Shown here: positions 21,677-31,561 of the stretch, piece after piece | How the letters are laid out: each line of letters begins with the position of its first letter | How positions within the stretch are numbered: the first letter of the stretch is position 1 | Assembly (NCBI RefSeq): GCF_005877885.1 | Contig: NZ_VCHY01000027.1 | Span: 1 to 61,434, forward strand | Source of the DNA: Labilibacter sediminis | GTDB taxonomy: Bacteria > Bacteroidota > Bacteroidia > Bacteroidales > Marinilabiliaceae | Reading direction: 5' to 3' | DNA: 61,434 bases | Made by a program: the position numbers and the translations under genes | The notes under the pieces: generated by a model | The model's database searches: none | What the model saw: only the letters and a program-made list of their open reading frames with translations | Told to the model about the DNA's origin: nothing

Positions 21677-21935
21677 CATCGGGGCTTTATTGTATCCATC
21701 TGGATTATGGACCAGCCCAATGGCTCAAAAACTATCTCAATCAGCTTAAAAACAACATCAACTGGCTACCCTTACCTTCCCCTGTGCAATTTTTCCCATT
21801 CCATCGGCTGATTTAAGCATACAAATGGATACTTTAAGCTGTCCATCGGCTTAAAAACGGCTCCAACTGGCTGAATATCCCATTCAACCGGGTGGCTCAC
21901 CCATCCCATTGGCCTAATCTCTTTTTCAACCATAG
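21677..21935. repeat. Degenerate tandem array, 20-22 bp period (array 1)
   Basis: About thirteen units begin with CAWYNGGCT-like motifs at 21677, 21697, 21718, 21738, 21759, 21780, 21802, 21822, 21844, 21864, 21885, 21907 and 21927. The mean spacing is near 21 bases. On the minus strand part of it reads as seven-residue repeats such as PMGWVSH, PVEWDIQ and PVGAVFK, then meets stop codons. The array abuts an R element. Confidence 0.65.
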
Positions 21936-21940
21936 AATTC

Positions 21941-22115
21941 ATTAGAAAATCTATTACACATTGAAATTCCTTCAAAACAAGTCACTTCGTTACTTCACCT
22001 CAACTCACCAGAACAATGTATGCCTCGTTTCGGTAAAGTCTTGTTTTACCAGCCTGCCGGCTGGCAGGTTGCACTTTCAATATTCATGACGAAGTTCTAA
22101 TACATAATGCGGGTT
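21941..22115 (+). mobile_element. R element copy A (left end truncated)
   Basis: It shares ATTAGAAAATCTATTACACA at the left and TTCTAATACATAATGCGGGT at the right with the copies at 36.2, 47.8 and 48.3 kb. The outer part of the left inverted repeat is missing where array 1 adjoins. A GC-rich palindrome (22049-22071) is inserted near its right end. Confidence 0.7.
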
Positions 22116-22128
22116 TAACGAATATTAC

Positions 22129-25100
22129 TTATTCAGCGTCTTGTTCTTTAAGTCTTTGCTCTTTGCGATATAAAGCCGGTGTATTATTGTAGGTTTCTTT
22201 AAAGTTTTTTCGGAATGTACGAATATCGATATAACCCACATTTTCAATAATCTCAGAAACTGTTAGGTCGGTATCTATTAATAGCTGTGCTGCTCTTTTT
22301 AGTCGAAGAGACTTTATAAATTCACCAGGGGTTTGCTGCGATATTTTTTTCAGTTTTCTATAAAATGTTGAAACACTCATGGCCATTTCTGTTGCTAAAT
22401 ACTCCGGATCAAAACTGGCATCTCCAATATTATTTTCAACCACCTCAATGGCTTTGTTTAAAAACTCTCCTTCCTCTTTAGATATGATAGCATCTCGCGG
22501 TTCAAGTACCAATTGTTGCGAATATTTTACCTCCAGTCTTTTGGTTGATGACAACAACTGCTTAATTTTTTCGAGCAATAACTCAGGATCAAAAGGTTTT
22601 TTAAGATATACATCTGCACCTCGTCGTGTTCCGAAAAGCATATCTCTATCGGTGACCTTAGCTGTGAGTAATATTACAGGAATATGAGATATCAGATCGT
22701 TGGACTTTACTTTCTCACAAAATTCAAAACCATCCATACGTGGCATCATTACATCAGATATAATAATGTCAGGAAAGGTTTCTATAACTAAATCAAATCC
22801 TTCTAGTCCATCCTCGGCAACAACCACTTCATATTGTTCTGACAATAGAGAAATAAGATATTCTCTTACTTCTTCATTATCTTCTGCAATTAACACCTTT
22901 GCTCCTTTGTTACCTACATTAACAGTTTTGGCTTTCCTAACATCAATAACTGGTTCAGGAAGCACAAACTCTTCTTCTTTTGTTTCTAACTCTACTTCAG
23001 TAAAATGCTCTTTACCCTTACGCAAAGCTACCGTAAACACAGTACCACTTTTAGTATCGCTGGTAACAGACACCTTTCCATGATGCATTTGGGTATAGGT
23101 TTTAACCAGTTCTAATCCGATTCCTGAACTGGTAATGGAGTTTTCTCCTTTGATTTGATAGAACCTTTCAAAAATAAGTTTCAGATCATCTGCCGGAATA
23201 ACTTTTCCGTTATTGATTACATCAATATAAAACAGATCATCGGACTGCCTTAAAGCAAGCTTAATCCTTCCCGGTTTGCCTACGAATTTAAAAGCATTGG
23301 ACAAAAGATTGTTTAACACGATAGCCATTCTTTCCCTATCAAAAAACAATAAAGAACCTGATGCTTTATTAACAATCTTATAATTTATACCATTAAGTTC
23401 GGCCAGTTGATGAAATGGTTTACTTAACTCTTCAACGAACTTATCTACATTATTCTCAGAAACAAATAAGCTTACCTTATCATCCTCTATTTTTCTAAAC
23501 TCCAGGAGTTGATTTACCAGATTATATAATTTACTGGTATTGTGATAAATCAGATCCATTTTGTCGGTGAAATAATTGCCAGATATAGATGAGAACTCTT
23601 TTTTTAACAGGTCTTTCACCGGTGCAAGAATCAGGGTTAACGGAGTACGAAGCTCATGTGAAATATTTGTAAAAAAGCTTAGTTTATAATCATTTAAACT
23701 TTGTTCCTGCTGGCGCTTCACTTTTTCCAATTCAATACTATTTTCAAGTCTTTCCTGGCGCACTCCAATCCAGCTTATTAGCAATACCACCCCCATAATA
23801 ATTAATACATATATCACTATGGCATATAGGCTTTTCCAGGGTGCCGGTAATACTTTAATCTCAATTTTCTTTATTTCACTATTCCAAACCCCGTTACTAT
23901 TGGTTCCCCGCATGAGCAAAGTATAATCACCCGGATCCAGGTTACTAAATGAAATGTGTCTTCGATTACCTATATTCACCCATTGATCATTATAACCTTC
24001 GAGCTTATATGCATAGAGATTTTTAGACGGAGCTTTATAATCCAATGAGGCAAATTCTATTGAAAACTCTGATTCCTCATAGGACAACTCAATTTTTTCC
24101 GTTTCATTTATGCTTTTGGATAAAATACCATCTTCCTCAATTAGTACCTCTTTATTTAGAATGGAAAAATTAGTCACCACAATCTGTGGCTTACTTATAT
24201 TTTCCTTAATCTCTAAAGGATTAAAATAAGTGTACGACGAATATCCTCCAAAATACAAGATCCCATCTTCCCCTTTAAAACAAGCTCCCTCAGTAAAATT
24301 GACTTCTCCTATTCCATCATTCTCATCAAAGTTTCTAATTTCTCCTGTTTCCGGATTTAATGTGGATATCCCGGAATTGGTTGCCATCCAAAGATTACCA
24401 TTATCGTCGCTTATAATACTATTGATATAGTCATCAGCAAGACCTTCTTTGTTTGTATAAGTTGTTAAAGTAACCTCGTCCTTTGCATTACGATTAATAC
24501 GATTTAAATTACATGGAGTACCGAACCATAAATTTTTATGATTATCTAAATGTGTACATAAAACAATATCACACAATAAAGTATCACCTTCCGTAAGTAA
24601 TTGTTCTATAGAATTAAAACTGGTATCTTTTTGATTTAAATAGTATAAACCATTATAAGTACCAAAAAACATATTTCCATCCCTGCCTTTTTTAATTGAT
24701 GTTATTCGGTTATCTCCCAGCAATCCTTTACGTAAGCCTCCTTTATAATTTGTCAGATACTCATATTTACCATTATTCAACTTAAAAAGGTAAACTCCCT
24801 TTTGCTGAGTACCAACCCAAAAAAGTTTATCATCCCACAGCAAGCCGTGTGCTTTGGTGACTTTACGCAAATCAGGACTTTTAAAAACCCTGGCTGCTGC
24901 AACTAATTCATAAAAACCCTTGCCATCTGGCCGGGCAATATATAAACCATCATTAACACTAACCCAGATATTCCCATCAGGGTCTTGTTTTAAGTCTTTT
25001 ACAATAATCTGTTTTCGGTTGTAAAGAGAACTGGATTTGTGAAAAGGTATTTTTTTAAATTCCTTACTAAATATATCGGAGAAAAAAAGTCCATTCCCCT

Positions 25101-26232
25101 TAGTTCCAATCCACATATTCTTGTTCATATCCTCCAACACGGCACTTACATGTGGACGCCTGATTTCAGAACTGGCTAAAACATCCTGATATTTAAAATT
25201 ACTTTTGGGAGATAATTTTACAATTCCGGAATGAGTACCAACCCAAATGTCACCAATTCTATCTTCGAAAATATCCAGAATAACATCGAATCCGATATCT
25301 GGAACCACAGATTCATCCGGATAAATATTAATAGAGGAGTAAGTTTCCTTTTTCTTATTAAATTTAAAAAGACCCTTTCCCCAGGTTCCAATCCAAAGAT
25401 TCCCTTTTTTATCAGGTTCCAAAGTGTATGATCTATGGTTTATTTCATCCTTTAGCAAACTGTTTGGAAATTCCTTATAACTAAGATCAAGATAATTTAA
25501 CCGTATTAATTCCTGTTTCCACCCTAGCAGCCATAAATAAGGACCATCTGAATCCAACGTTATATCTGTGATTTCAGTATCAAATAAAATTGAAAAGTCG
25601 GTTTGCCCTTTCCGTTTATATTTTAAACCATGATCCACTGCAACCCATAAAGTACTATCCGGAGCACGTACGATGGCATTTACACGATCCTCCTCAATAA
25701 TTGTTTGGAAAGAATCTCTTTGTTCTGAAACTCTAATAAGGCCTCCCTTCCATCTTCCCAAATAAATATCATGGCTGTTATCTTCAAATAATGAAATTAC
25801 CCGATCATGCTCTAACTCTTCTCCTTTATATGCAGATAAAAAGTGTTCTGTTTCCTGATTATAAACAGAAGCTCCGCCAGATTTTGTACCTACCAAAATA
25901 TTACCCTTTGAATCGCATAATAGTCTCTCTACCGCTGGATTATTTAATCCGGCTTTTTGATCTAACGAAGGCTTAAACTGTTTAAAACGATATCCATCGA
26001 ACCTGTTTAAACCTCCACTTGTACCGAACCACATAAAGCCGTATTTATCTTGTACAATGGAGGTCACCTCATTTTGTGACAATCCGTCCTTTACTGAAAT
26101 AAAACTTTTTTGATATTGGTTTGATTCTGCAACTACATTTATACTTGATAGCCACACAAATATGACAATTAGTAACTTGGCAAAATTGTTAAATAAACTA
26201 TTTAAAGCTATTACTCGAAATAGTTTATTCAT
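22129..26232 (-). CDS. Hybrid two-component system regulator (one-protein sensor kinase, receiver and AraC output)
   Basis: An inner-membrane regulator of about 1367 residues that senses glycan fragments in the periplasm and activates the utilisation genes. The start at 26232 is preferred for its signal sequence (residues 1-35); an in-frame ATG at 26277 adds 15 residues. The sensor is a double propeller of Reg_prop repeats (DKYGFMWFGTSGGLNRFDG; DDNGNLWMATNSGIS), followed by a Y_Y_Y domain and one membrane helix. Then come HisKA (His859 in TNISHELRTPL), HATPase, a receiver (Asp1160 in IIISDVMMPR) and an AraC-type HTH (VGYIDIRTFRKNFKETYNNTPA). It probably controls the neighbouring susCD and enzyme genes. 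Confidence 0.95.
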   Translation of the reverse strand: MNKLFRVIALNSLFNNFAKLLIVIFVWLSSINVVAESNQYQKSFISVKDGLSQNEVTSIVQDKYGFMWFGTSGGLNRFDGYRFKQFKPSLDQKAGLNNPAVERLLCDSKGNILVGTKSGGASVYNQETEHFLSAYKGEELEHDRVISLFEDNSHDIYLGRWKGGLIRVSEQRDSFQTIIEEDRVNAIVRAPDSTLWVAVDHGLKYKRKGQTDFSILFDTEITDITLDSDGPYLWLLGWKQELIRLNYLDLSYKEFPNSLLKDEINHRSYTLEPDKKGNLWIGTWGKGLFKFNKKKETYSSINIYPDESVVPDIGFDVILDIFEDRIGDIWVGTHSGIVKLSPKSNFKYQDVLASSEIRRPHVSAVLEDMNKNMWIGTKGNGLFFSDIFSKEFKKIPFHKSSSLYNRKQIIVKDLKQDPDGNIWVSVNDGLYIARPDGKGFYELVAAARVFKSPDLRKVTKAHGLLWDDKLFWVGTQQKGVYLFKLNNGKYEYLTNYKGGLRKGLLGDNRITSIKKGRDGNMFFGTYNGLYYLNQKDTSFNSIEQLLTEGDTLLCDIVLCTHLDNHKNLWFGTPCNLNRINRNAKDEVTLTTYTNKEGLADDYINSIISDDNGNLWMATNSGISTLNPETGEIRNFDENDGIGEVNFTEGACFKGEDGILYFGGYSSYTYFNPLEIKENISKPQIVVTNFSILNKEVLIEEDGILSKSINETEKIELSYEESEFSIEFASLDYKAPSKNLYAYKLEGYNDQWVNIGNRRHISFSNLDPGDYTLLMRGTNSNGVWNSEIKKIEIKVLPAPWKSLYAIVIYVLIIMGVVLLISWIGVRQERLENSIELEKVKRQQEQSLNDYKLSFFTNISHELRTPLTLILAPVKDLLKKEFSSISGNYFTDKMDLIYHNTSKLYNLVNQLLEFRKIEDDKVSLFVSENNVDKFVEELSKPFHQLAELNGINYKIVNKASGSLLFFDRERMAIVLNNLLSNAFKFVGKPGRIKLALRQSDDLFYIDVINNGKVIPADDLKLIFERFYQIKGENSITSSGIGLELVKTYTQMHHGKVSVTSDTKSGTVFTVALRKGKEHFTEVELETKEEEFVLPEPVIDVRKAKTVNVGNKGAKVLIAEDNEEVREYLISLLSEQYEVVVAEDGLEGFDLVIETFPDIIISDVMMPRMDGFEFCEKVKSNDLISHIPVILLTAKVTDRDMLFGTRRGADVYLKKPFDPELLLEKIKQLLSSTKRLEVKYSQQLVLEPRDAIISKEEGEFLNKAIEVVENNIGDASFDPEYLATEMAMSVSTFYRKLKKISQQTPGEFIKSLRLKRAAQLLIDTDLTVSEIIENVGYIDIRTFRKNFKETYNNTPALYRKEQRLKEQDAE

Positions 26233-26640
26233 TATTGTATAACTCCTTACGTTAATAGTAAAATGATGTTTAGTCATAAAATGAAAATCGGTATAATTAA
26301 ACTCTTTTTACCAAAGATTGTACCAAAATATACAGCATTAAATGAATGAAACATATACCAATTAGTATGAATAGTAAAAGACCTGAAAATTTAAAATCCT
26401 GCAAATATAACAAGCTAATTAAAGCATAAACTTTTTTGATATAATAGAAATATAGCCAAGGGTGAATCGTAAAGTTAATTGGACATTTAATCTTGTTAAG
26501 ATGTACAAGAAGCCTTCAATACCTCCATACACAACTGATATTCAATCAACAAAAACCATTGTCACGATAAGTCTTCTAAAAAAGTAGGATTAATTTTTTT
26601 ACAAAATTTCACACTTTTTTACATTCTAAAGGATTTTTTA

Positions 26641-26648
26641 TACTTTTG
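26641..26648 (+). promoter_or_regulatory. Bacteroidota -7 element
   Basis: TACTTTTG matches TAnnTTTG, the -7 consensus of the main Bacteroidota sigma factor, 41 bases before a 36-codon frame that ends ahead of a strong terminator. No clear -33 TTTG is visible. Confidence 0.4.
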
Positions 26649-26688
26649 ACCTCGAGATATTAGTTATGAATCATAAAAACTTGTTTCT

Positions 26689-26799
26689 ATGGGTATTGTT
26701 GGAATAGTTGTTTTAGTAGTAGGAATTATTTTTATCAGGAGAGAAAGACTAAGATTAGTCGAAAAATTAAACTTGATTCAGAACCCGGAAAAAAGCTAA
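26689..26799 (+). CDS. Small membrane peptide, 36 aa
   Basis: The frame starts MGIVGIVVLVVGIIFIRRER and ends in a charged tail (VEKLNLIQNPEKS-like). It has one hydrophobic helix at the N-terminus with a positively charged cytoplasmic side. It is a self-contained unit: a promoter-like TACTTTTG precedes it and an intrinsic terminator lies 38 bases after its stop. It is oriented opposite to the flanking genes. No family is recognised. The transcript may also act as an RNA rather than through the peptide. Confidence 0.45.
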   Translation: MGIVGIVVLVVGIIFIRRERLRLVEKLNLIQNPEKS

Positions 26800-26836
26800 T
26801 ACAGTTACGCTTTTATTGACCTTAAACTTATAAAAT

Positions 26837-26876
26837 AAAAAAGGCTGGAGATACCAACGGTATTCCAGCCTTTTTT
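26837..26876 (+). terminator. Strong intrinsic terminator
   Basis: A stem of AAGGCTGGA-ATACC with one bulge closes on a three-base loop and is followed by six T on the plus strand. The matching A run on the other side would also allow minus-strand use. It ends the small peptide unit. Confidence 0.8.
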
Positions 26877-26913
26877 ATTTTTCTTACTTGTAATTATTTG
26901 GTATAAACTATTT

Positions 26914-26952
26914 CTATTTAATGATATGATAGAGTTCATCGGCAAAAAGAAG
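26914..26952 (-). pseudogene. C-terminal remnant of an SGNH esterase gene
   Basis: On the minus strand these bases encode LLFADELYHIIK and a stop. That closely matches the C-termini of the two SGNH hydrolases elsewhere in the window (FAEELYQIISK and FADELYQIISNR). No catalytic sequence remains upstream. It lies downstream of a sulfatase gene, so a longer gene was probably deleted there. Confidence 0.4.
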
Positions 26953-27125
26953 CATAAATATTTGGCTTATTCATTTTTACCGGATTATTGGCCTATTCGT
27001 GTGATTGCTCTGTTCCTAATATCATTATCATTAGTGACAACAGTATCTACTTCCTAAAAATAAACTCTCTTCTCATAATTTTTCAACAATTATATTTATC
27101 ATTGTTCCATTAAATACGTTTGATA

Positions 27126-28541
27126 TTAGTGTTCATATTCAGGGTTTAACTTGGATTTAGGTAGGCCATGTTTTATTTTAGCTTCTTCAAGTTTTCTGAT
27201 TAATAGCTGCGCTTTTACAGTCTCTTTTGTAAGGATATTTTTTGTTTCTAAAGGATCATCATCAAGCTTGTACAATTCATAGGTATTGGTCTCTACATCT
27301 TCCAACAACTTGTAATTATCATCCAGAATTACATTTACCCATTTGGACTGAAATTCCTTTGTTTTTGAGTTAAAGCCACTGTAATTGGTATAAAACCATA
27401 CCAATGGCTTGTTCCTTTTTTTCTGCTTTTTACCCAATAGCTCAGTTTTTATACTTACACCATCCAGTTCATGACCACCTTTAAGTGTTAAGTCAAGTAA
27501 ATCAGTTAAAGTTGGGAGTATGTCAACATGAATAATTGGCATTGAGGATTGACCGGCCGGTTCAATTTTACCTTTCCATTTAAAAATGTAGGGAACTCTA
27601 ATACCACCTTCCCATACATCTCCCTTATTGCCTTTGTATGGTAAGGCGAACATATTGTTACCTTTTACACGATAATGACCATTATCTGAAGTGAAGATTA
27701 CAATTGTATTATTGTCTACTCCAAGTTTTTTAAGTGCTTCCATTAGCTCTCCGACACTATCATCCAATGATTTAATCATTGCCAATACATCAATTACCTG
27801 TGAATGGTCGTACTTAGTGCCACTAACTTTTTTACTAAAATGCTCAACATATTTGGCTTTGGGCTCAAAAGGAGCGTGTACCAAATAATAAGGCATGTAC
27901 AGAAAGAATGGCTTTTGTTGTTCTACACAGTTTGCCATAAATTCAATGCCTTTCTCAGTGCAGTAATCTGCATTGTATACTTGGTTGTTATAATCAGTTT
28001 GAGCAGGGACACTTTTAAAACCATAATGCCCTTTCGTTTCTATTGCATCATCAAAGCCTGCATTTTGCATCGCAGATGTCCCCATGCCTAAATGCCATTT
28101 ACCATAGGCGGCTGTTTTATAACCACTTTGCTTAAAGGCTTTGGCTATATTAAATGTTTCCGGATTCAGACCATTGTTATTTGAATACAGGTGATTACTT
28201 GGAGGAGGCAAGTATCTCATGTGTTTTCGCATCTCAACAGCATTTTTAGCTATCTTGTAACGATCAACTACGCGATAAATATTGGTTCGAGGAGCATGTT
28301 GTCCCGTCATAATTGATGCACGAGATGGGGCACAAGTTGGATCATTTGAATAACCATTTGTAAAGTGCATCCCCTCTTTGTATAACCTGTCAATGTTAGG
28401 TGATTCAACAACTTCATTGCCATAACAATTCAGGGCATTAATTCCTAAATCATCTGCCAGAATAAACAGCACGTTAGGTTCGGTATTTTGTGCAGTAAGA
28501 CCTGTTGATAGAAACAGCAGGATAATAATCAACTTTGACAT
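27126..28541 (-). CDS. Formylglycine-dependent sulfatase (family S1), secreted
   Basis: A 471-residue sulfatase with a cleavable signal peptide (MSKLIIILLFLSTGLTAQ). The metal site starts at Asp30-Asp31 (FILADDLGIN), and the formylglycine Cys70 lies in CAPSR before ASIMTG. GKWHLGMGTSAM and FTSDNGHYRVKG are further family motifs. It begins 2 bases after the GH29 fucosidase stop, so the two are translated from one message. This pairing suggests desulfation of fucose-bearing or nearby residues, although the specificity is inferred only from context. Confidence 0.92.
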   Translation of the reverse strand: MSKLIIILLFLSTGLTAQNTEPNVLFILADDLGINALNCYGNEVVESPNIDRLYKEGMHFTNGYSNDPTCAPSRASIMTGQHAPRTNIYRVVDRYKIAKNAVEMRKHMRYLPPPSNHLYSNNNGLNPETFNIAKAFKQSGYKTAAYGKWHLGMGTSAMQNAGFDDAIETKGHYGFKSVPAQTDYNNQVYNADYCTEKGIEFMANCVEQQKPFFLYMPYYLVHAPFEPKAKYVEHFSKKVSGTKYDHSQVIDVLAMIKSLDDSVGELMEALKKLGVDNNTIVIFTSDNGHYRVKGNNMFALPYKGNKGDVWEGGIRVPYIFKWKGKIEPAGQSSMPIIHVDILPTLTDLLDLTLKGGHELDGVSIKTELLGKKQKKRNKPLVWFYTNYSGFNSKTKEFQSKWVNVILDDNYKLLEDVETNTYELYKLDDDPLETKNILTKETVKAQLLIRKLEEAKIKHGLPKSKLNPEYEH

Positions 28542-28543
28542 TT

Positions 28544-30343
28544 CTATTCTGTATATATTAGTATTTTGTTGATTTCCAATTCTTTTTGGTTTTTAAATAT
28601 CAGTCGTATTTTACTGGTGTTAACAGGCTCGCTAAAATATACACCACAAAATGAACCAATATCTTTACCTTCAAAAACAGTAACCCATTTAGCATTATCC
28701 CATGATTGTATTTCAAATTCACCCACATCCGATTTCTTTAATCTACGCCCTTCTTTTAAGGATATTTGTTGAACGGTCTGTTCAGAGTTCCAGCTATATG
28801 TTATATAAGGCTGTTTGTCATTGTTACCAGGACGCCATGATTTTTTTATTCTGATACCTTCTGAGAAATCTACACTTGCACCTGGCAACAGATTCTCTAC
28901 CTTAAATACATCCGATTTATCGGAAGAAGACCAAACAGATGCCTCAGAAAATATTAGTTTACCCGCCGTTTTTATTGGATGAATTTTTGAAGCATCACAA
29001 TCGATTGTTAGTTCAACAATTGGAAATAATTCGTTGTCATTGGCCTCATAACTGATTATCATGCCATCATTGCTGTTATTAACTTTTAAGTCTTTATGCT
29101 GCGTCAGTGCCTTGTAGCTTATTATATTAACAGGTAATTGCGGTAGTATCAATTCATCGCCTTGTTGATGCCCCATTAAATGCAAAAACACTTTATTATC
29201 GCGATATGTTGCCGAACCCCAGGGGCCTGAAATGTATGGTCCACCCTGAGTTGCATAGATGCTTTCTCCATATTTCTTCAGATATTCTCCTGTTTCTATT
29301 AAACGAGTAGCGTGCTTATCTACTACTGAACCATCCGGGCGAGGACCTGTTCCCAATAAGAGATTACCGCCGTTACCTGCTATTTTTGTTAAAGCGCGAA
29401 CCACTTCGCTTAATGGAGCCGGTTCCGACTCTCCGTTATAAGCCCATGCTCCTGCAAGTACATCGCAGGTTTCCCAGGGACGATTCACCTGAAAACGACC
29501 TATGCCACGCTCAGGACCGTCAAAATCGCCCATGTGCCATTGTGGTGTTCCATGTCGGTGATTGACGATGGCTTTCGGATTAACCTCACGAATTATCTTC
29601 AATAGTTTGGGCGAGTTCCATCTGCTTGGAGGCAGGCCTAGTCCATCGAACCAGATACCGTCAATACCGGGATAAGACATTAATTCCGCGATTTGAGGAT
29701 ATAATATTTGCTCGTTATATTCGGTATGAGGTAAGTCCTTTCTATATAAGGGATGCGTCCAGTCTGGCTGTGAATAATACCACATTAAACGCATATCATG
29801 TTTCTCGCACGCTACCGCAATGTCTTTCATGACATCCTTGCCATAAGGCGTATTCATAATATTGAAATCCGTAGTTTTGGTATCCCACATGCAAAAACCA
29901 TAGTGGTGCTTAGCTGTAAAAACAAAATACTTAGCCCCGGCCTCTTTCCAGATTTTCACCCACTCTTCAGCATTAAACTTAACAGGGTCAAAAGTTTTAT
30001 AGGTGTCATTATATTCCTGTTCGGGAACACCTTTTGTGACTTTACCATCGGAAGAGTGATGAGGTCGTCGACCATGCCGCCCCCAACTTAAAGCAGCTTC
30101 TGTTATGGCAGAAGGCGCCCAATGAACAAAAATTCCAAACTTTGCATCTTTCCACCATTGCATATCCTCATCTGACGCAAACATGTATGGCAAGTAAGCC
30201 GGATCAATTGTTTCCAGATAGTCTTTTAACTGTTCTGTCTGGTAATAGGGTTCAATTCCATCGGTGTGTGGCTTGTGTTGTGCGTAAAGGCCTTTTACAG
30301 ATAGAATTATAATGGATAATAGGGCGATTTTAAAATGCTTCAT
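28544..30343 (-). CDS. GH29 alpha-L-fucosidase
   Basis: The start at 30343 gives a proper signal peptide (MKHFKIALLSIIILSVKGLYAQ); the frame continues upstream to 30373 without one. The catalytic barrel spans about residues 50-370: WWKDAKFGIFVHWAP, FTAKHHYGFCMWDTK, and the nucleophile Asp233 in GIWFDGLG. GNGGNLLLGTGPRPDG is a typical late GH29 segment. The C-terminus (last 130 residues) looks like a beta-sandwich or F5/8-like binding domain. It removes terminal alpha-L-fucose by retention. It lies in a tight operon between the GH10-like gene and a sulfatase. Confidence 0.9.
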   Translation of the reverse strand: MKHFKIALLSIIILSVKGLYAQHKPHTDGIEPYYQTEQLKDYLETIDPAYLPYMFASDEDMQWWKDAKFGIFVHWAPSAITEAALSWGRHGRRPHHSSDGKVTKGVPEQEYNDTYKTFDPVKFNAEEWVKIWKEAGAKYFVFTAKHHYGFCMWDTKTTDFNIMNTPYGKDVMKDIAVACEKHDMRLMWYYSQPDWTHPLYRKDLPHTEYNEQILYPQIAELMSYPGIDGIWFDGLGLPPSRWNSPKLLKIIREVNPKAIVNHRHGTPQWHMGDFDGPERGIGRFQVNRPWETCDVLAGAWAYNGESEPAPLSEVVRALTKIAGNGGNLLLGTGPRPDGSVVDKHATRLIETGEYLKKYGESIYATQGGPYISGPWGSATYRDNKVFLHLMGHQQGDELILPQLPVNIISYKALTQHKDLKVNNSNDGMIISYEANDNELFPIVELTIDCDASKIHPIKTAGKLIFSEASVWSSSDKSDVFKVENLLPGASVDFSEGIRIKKSWRPGNNDKQPYITYSWNSEQTVQQISLKEGRRLKKSDVGEFEIQSWDNAKWVTVFEGKDIGSFCGVYFSEPVNTSKIRLIFKNQKELEINKILIYTE

Positions 30344-30403
30344 CGTCTTGTTGTTTAAATAGATATAACTCACACTTTTATATAGTTGACTATTGGTGTT
30401 GAA

Positions 30404-31534
30404 TTACTTATTAGCATCCAAAAGTGCCTTTTTCATTTCCTCGTAAATAGCTTTAGGCCTTAAATTTGCATCCCATGGCGCAATAACCAACTTATTCTTG
30501 TTACTAAAATGAGATACATCCTTTATGTTCCACAGATTAAAGCTAACCACACCACTGTGCCTCATTTCAATAACTGCATTAAAAATATTCATATAGGTGG
30601 CAACATGCTGCAGCTCTGTTCCCGGGTCTTTCACCGGCACATGAATATTGCATTCTGTTACATAAAATTCCAATTCATGTTGATGTGACCAGGCAATCAA
30701 ATCTTTTAAAGCCTGTATGCTTACCTCAGGTGATTCCCACTCTACATCACGTCCATAACTGATGTGTGCCTGCCAGCCAATGCCGTCCACCCGGTACCCA
30801 TTATCGCGCAGATAGCTTACCAAATCTTTTATTTTATTCCATATTAACGGACTCATACTTCCATGTTGGTTAATAACCAACTTTTTATTGCTTGCCTCTT
30901 TGGTAGCTATTTCAAATGCCCGGATTATGTAGATGGGTACTTTGCCATCAAGGTGTGGGTATTTATTCTTATCCGCCTTTACATAGCCGATTGATTCCCA
31001 GGGTAGCTCCCAACCGTTATCGCCTGGACGCGCTGTTTTCCAGGTCCCGTCACGACTCACCGTTTCATTCACCACATCCATCCAAACCACCACTTCTTCA
31101 TTATTATAACGACGACAAAGTGCAGTCATGTACTCATTCAGGTTAGTCAATAATTCTACATGTGTTCGTTCATCATTTTTAGCCCAGCGTGAACACTGAG
31201 GACTTATAGGGCCATGAATTCTTATTACCTGCTGATGTTTTTTTACAAATTTTATCCATGCATCAGCCCTGTCCCAGCGCCAGGTTTTTAAATCAGGATG
31301 GATATAGGATTGTTTAAAATCATTGGCGGGCGTTGTATAACTAAATTCACGAGCAAGAATACGAGCTTCTTGTGTGCCAATTTTATCGTACATGCTGGTA
31401 GCACCAATGTACAGGTTGTTATCCGAAAAACTAAGTCCAATTATTTCTCTGATTGACTTTTCTGGCTCTTTGCTATATATATTACCTGAAAATACAATAG
31501 TGAGCAATGTTATTAAACTTAGTTTCTGTATCAT
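30404..31534 (-). CDS. GH10-family endo-hydrolase (xylanase-like)
   Basis: A 376-residue protein with a signal peptide (LSLITLLTIVFSGNIYS). The GH10 barrel motifs are visible: IGATSMYD near the start, the acid/base Glu157 in VVWMDVVNETV, DGIGWQAHISYG, and the nucleophile Glu294 in FYVTECNIHVP. GH10 enzymes cleave beta-1,4-xylan or related mixed xylans by retention. The usual HTLVWHSQ segment is replaced by RIHGPISPQC, so the subsites differ from standard xylanases and an altered substrate is possible. It lies in the operon between the SGNH esterase and the fucosidase genes. Confidence 0.8.
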   Translation of the reverse strand: MIQKLSLITLLTIVFSGNIYSKEPEKSIREIIGLSFSDNNLYIGATSMYDKIGTQEARILAREFSYTTPANDFKQSYIHPDLKTWRWDRADAWIKFVKKHQQVIRIHGPISPQCSRWAKNDERTHVELLTNLNEYMTALCRRYNNEEVVVWMDVVNETVSRDGTWKTARPGDNGWELPWESIGYVKADKNKYPHLDGKVPIYIIRAFEIATKEASNKKLVINQHGSMSPLIWNKIKDLVSYLRDNGYRVDGIGWQAHISYGRDVEWESPEVSIQALKDLIAWSHQHELEFYVTECNIHVPVKDPGTELQHVATYMNIFNAVIEMRHSGVVSFNLWNIKDVSHFSNKNKLVIAPWDANLRPKAIYEEMKKALLDANK

Positions 31535-31561
31535 AACTAATGAATATGGTTGAATTATGAA

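Larger units (their letters stand above)
20578..22128. other. Long gene-poor region upstream of susC
   Basis: About 1.5 kb without a supported gene. It contains a T inverted-repeat element (21281-21517), a hairpin terminator (21604-21630), a degenerate 21-bp array (21677-21935) and an R element (21941-22115), each listed separately. Bases 20600-21280 show nothing clear apart from the expected susC promoter region near 20580-20640. Confidence 0.5.

Noticed and set aside
21772-21975. 67-residue minus-strand frame inside array 1
   Set aside because: It is a chance or decayed translation of the 21-bp array; the repeat continues through stop codons outside it and the start lies in an R element.
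26926-27057. 43-residue plus-strand frame with a hydrophobic tail
   Set aside because: It overlaps the SGNH remnant on the other strand and has no promoter or conserved feature; probably chance.
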